Positions 26,801-27,964 of a DNA stretch of 27,964 nt are shown here, piece after piece. The position numbers and the translations under genes were made by a program. The DNA is from Isotricha intestinalis. Lineage: Eukaryota; Ciliophora; Litostomatea; Vestibuliferida; Isotrichidae. The notes under the pieces were generated by a model. It worked only from the letters and a program-made list of their open reading frames with translations, did not search any database and was not told where the DNA came from. The stretch covers positions 1-27,964 of the forward strand of contig JAJJLU010000599.1 in the NCBI GenBank assembly GCA_023807065.1. Reading direction: 5' to 3'. How positions within the stretch are numbered: the stretch's first letter is position 1; each line of letters begins with the position of its first letter.

Positions 26801-27964
26801 AAAAAAAATTATATTTTTATAGTATTTTTGAAAGTAATAAAAGAATATATATTAAGGTCATTAATTGAGAAGAATAATGATGTTTAATAATATCAATTAT
26901 AATTGATTCTATCTAAGAAATATTCTTATTTTATTCTTTGAATTTTTCATTAATTAACAAATAAATAGTTATTATTATATTTCTTTTGCTATCTCTTTTG
27001 AATTATTTTTGTATTCTTATAATAAATATTACAATAGATAATTTGAATAATTTATTAAATCAGTCAAATATTTTTAAATAATAATCAATACTCAGATATT
27101 AATTTACGAAAATTAAATTTGTTTTTAATAATTTCATATAAAAAATAATCATTAATAAAATATATAATAAAAATTTAGAAGGAAAATTGTTTGTCTAAAT
27201 CATAATGATTTATTGAAAATAAATAAATTGTTTGTTTGTAAATTAAATAAACAAATAAAAAATAAACACCTTATTAAATAAGATAATTATATTTCATTGT
27301 ATTTTGATTGTTTGTCATGAAAAAAAAAATTAATTTAGTACTTATATTCCTATTTTTCATATTCATTAAATGAAAAACAAAATCTAAAATTATAATGTGA
27401 TTTAATAATATAAAAATATCTTACTTTTATATTCAATTTTATGTAACATAACATTATTCCATTTTTTTTCAAAATTAAAAATAATTTTTTATAATTAATT
27501 TAGGAATACAATTATATATTTCTTAATTTTTATATGAAATTCTTTTAAGGCATTCTAATCACACATCTTGATTTTATATAATTGACATAATATTTCTCAT
27601 TCCCTCGAACATAACTTTTAAATTCTATAAATATTTGTTATTTTTTTTCCATTTTAATTTTATTTAAATGTGATTTATTTTTTATTTCATTTTATTATTT
27701 CTATTATCCTCTTATTATTTTTTAGATAATTATGGTTTAATTAAATGATTCATGAAATTTTTTTAAAGATAAATAGAATATATTTTTTTTACATATATTT
27801 TTTTTATTATTTTACCATATAATATATTTTTTAAAGGGGTTAATATCTTTTCAAATTTTTTAAAAGTAAAATTTTAATATTTAATAATATTAATTAAATA
27901 TTAATATAAAAAAACAACTAAACTTTATAAATTGATTAATAACAAAAAAATATAATTTTTAATA
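26801..27964. other. AT-rich right flank, no gene seen
   Basis: I see no intact gene, RNA gene, mobile element or telomere. The stretch has long T and A runs and a few short inverted repeats, including the one listed at 27228-27258. The motif ATTGTTTGT occurs three times between about 27186 and 27318. Confidence 0.4.
27228..27258. repeat. Imperfect inverted repeat (hairpin) in the right flank
   Basis: TTGTTTGTTTG at 27228-27238 can pair with TAAACAAATAA at 27248-27258 across a 9-base loop, giving 11 pairs of which two are G-T. In DNA this is an imperfect palindrome. At this base content such structures arise often by chance, so no function is claimed. Confidence 0.45.

Noticed and set aside
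23938..27964. A genome-wide recoding in which TAA/TAG is Gln and TGA is Trp
   Set aside because: The long intact genes use CAA for Gln and end at TAA or TGA. With all stops masked every frame looks open in AT-rich DNA, so openness is no evidence, and the relicts also carry frameshifts.
23938..27964. tRNA or rRNA genes in the ORF-poor flank
   Set aside because: I found no B-box-like GGTTCRANNCC paired with a plausible A box and acceptor stem, and no GC-rich structured block long enough for rRNA.
1..27964. Bacterial or viral origin of the window
   Set aside because: There is a telomeric repeat, and BEACH, MROH1-like, TLD and SET-type families are eukaryotic; no ribosome-binding sites or viral hallmark genes are seen.

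Overview
This looks like the telomeric end of a macronuclear chromosome from a very AT-rich protist, most likely a ciliate. The + strand opens with C-rich repeats of unit CCCCAAT (1-32), so base 1 is a chromosome end; the right end carries no telomere. The seven long genes are uninterrupted by introns, use CAA for Gln, and end in TAA (six) or TGA followed at once by TAA (one). That is the standard code, not the TAA/TAG=Gln code of Tetrahymena, Paramecium or Oxytricha. A C4A2T-type telomere with the standard code and extreme AT content fits the anaerobic rumen litostome ciliates (Entodinium and relatives) best. This assignment rests on recalled knowledge and is an inference. An eighth gene, the secreted protein, carries a likely frameshift near its 3' end.

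Layout. 1-160: telomere and a 128-bp subtelomeric promoter. 161-931: NMN adenylyltransferase (NAD synthesis). 932-2479: no intact gene, but a clearly decayed SET-domain methyltransferase of SETD3/LSMT type (1569-2253) and perhaps an older relict. 2480-6272: three genes on +, a secreted glycoprotein, a membrane-anchored TLD-domain protein and an SV2/SVOP-like MFS transporter with a 180-residue sequon-filled luminal loop. 6380-7735 (-): a disordered lysine/asparagine/glutamate-rich protein. 7879-13503 (-) and 13558-19830 (+): a head-to-head pair only 54 bp apart, a 1874-residue MROH1-like HEAT-repeat protein and a 2090-residue PH-BEACH-WD protein. 19885-23847 (-): a giant type I membrane protein, tail-to-tail with the BEACH gene. 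23938-27964: about 4 kb with no intact gene.

The core is very compact, with 54-143 bp between most genes. Three products (TLD, MROH1-like, BEACH) belong to families linked to lysosomes, V-ATPase or vesicle traffic. The BEACH and MROH genes share a promoter region and could be co-expressed; a shared endolysosomal role is inference.

The most unexpected part is the right-hand 4 kb. It is empty to an ORF caller, yet at least one stretch (25130-25432, minus strand) has a coding-like base pattern and reads as a coiled-coil protein when its in-frame TAA and TGA are taken as mutated CAA (Gln) and TGG (Trp). I interpret this as relict coding sequence worn down by C-to-T/G-to-A mutation and A/T-run indels. 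A recoded gene is the alternative. I saw no tRNA, rRNA, CRISPR array or transposon.
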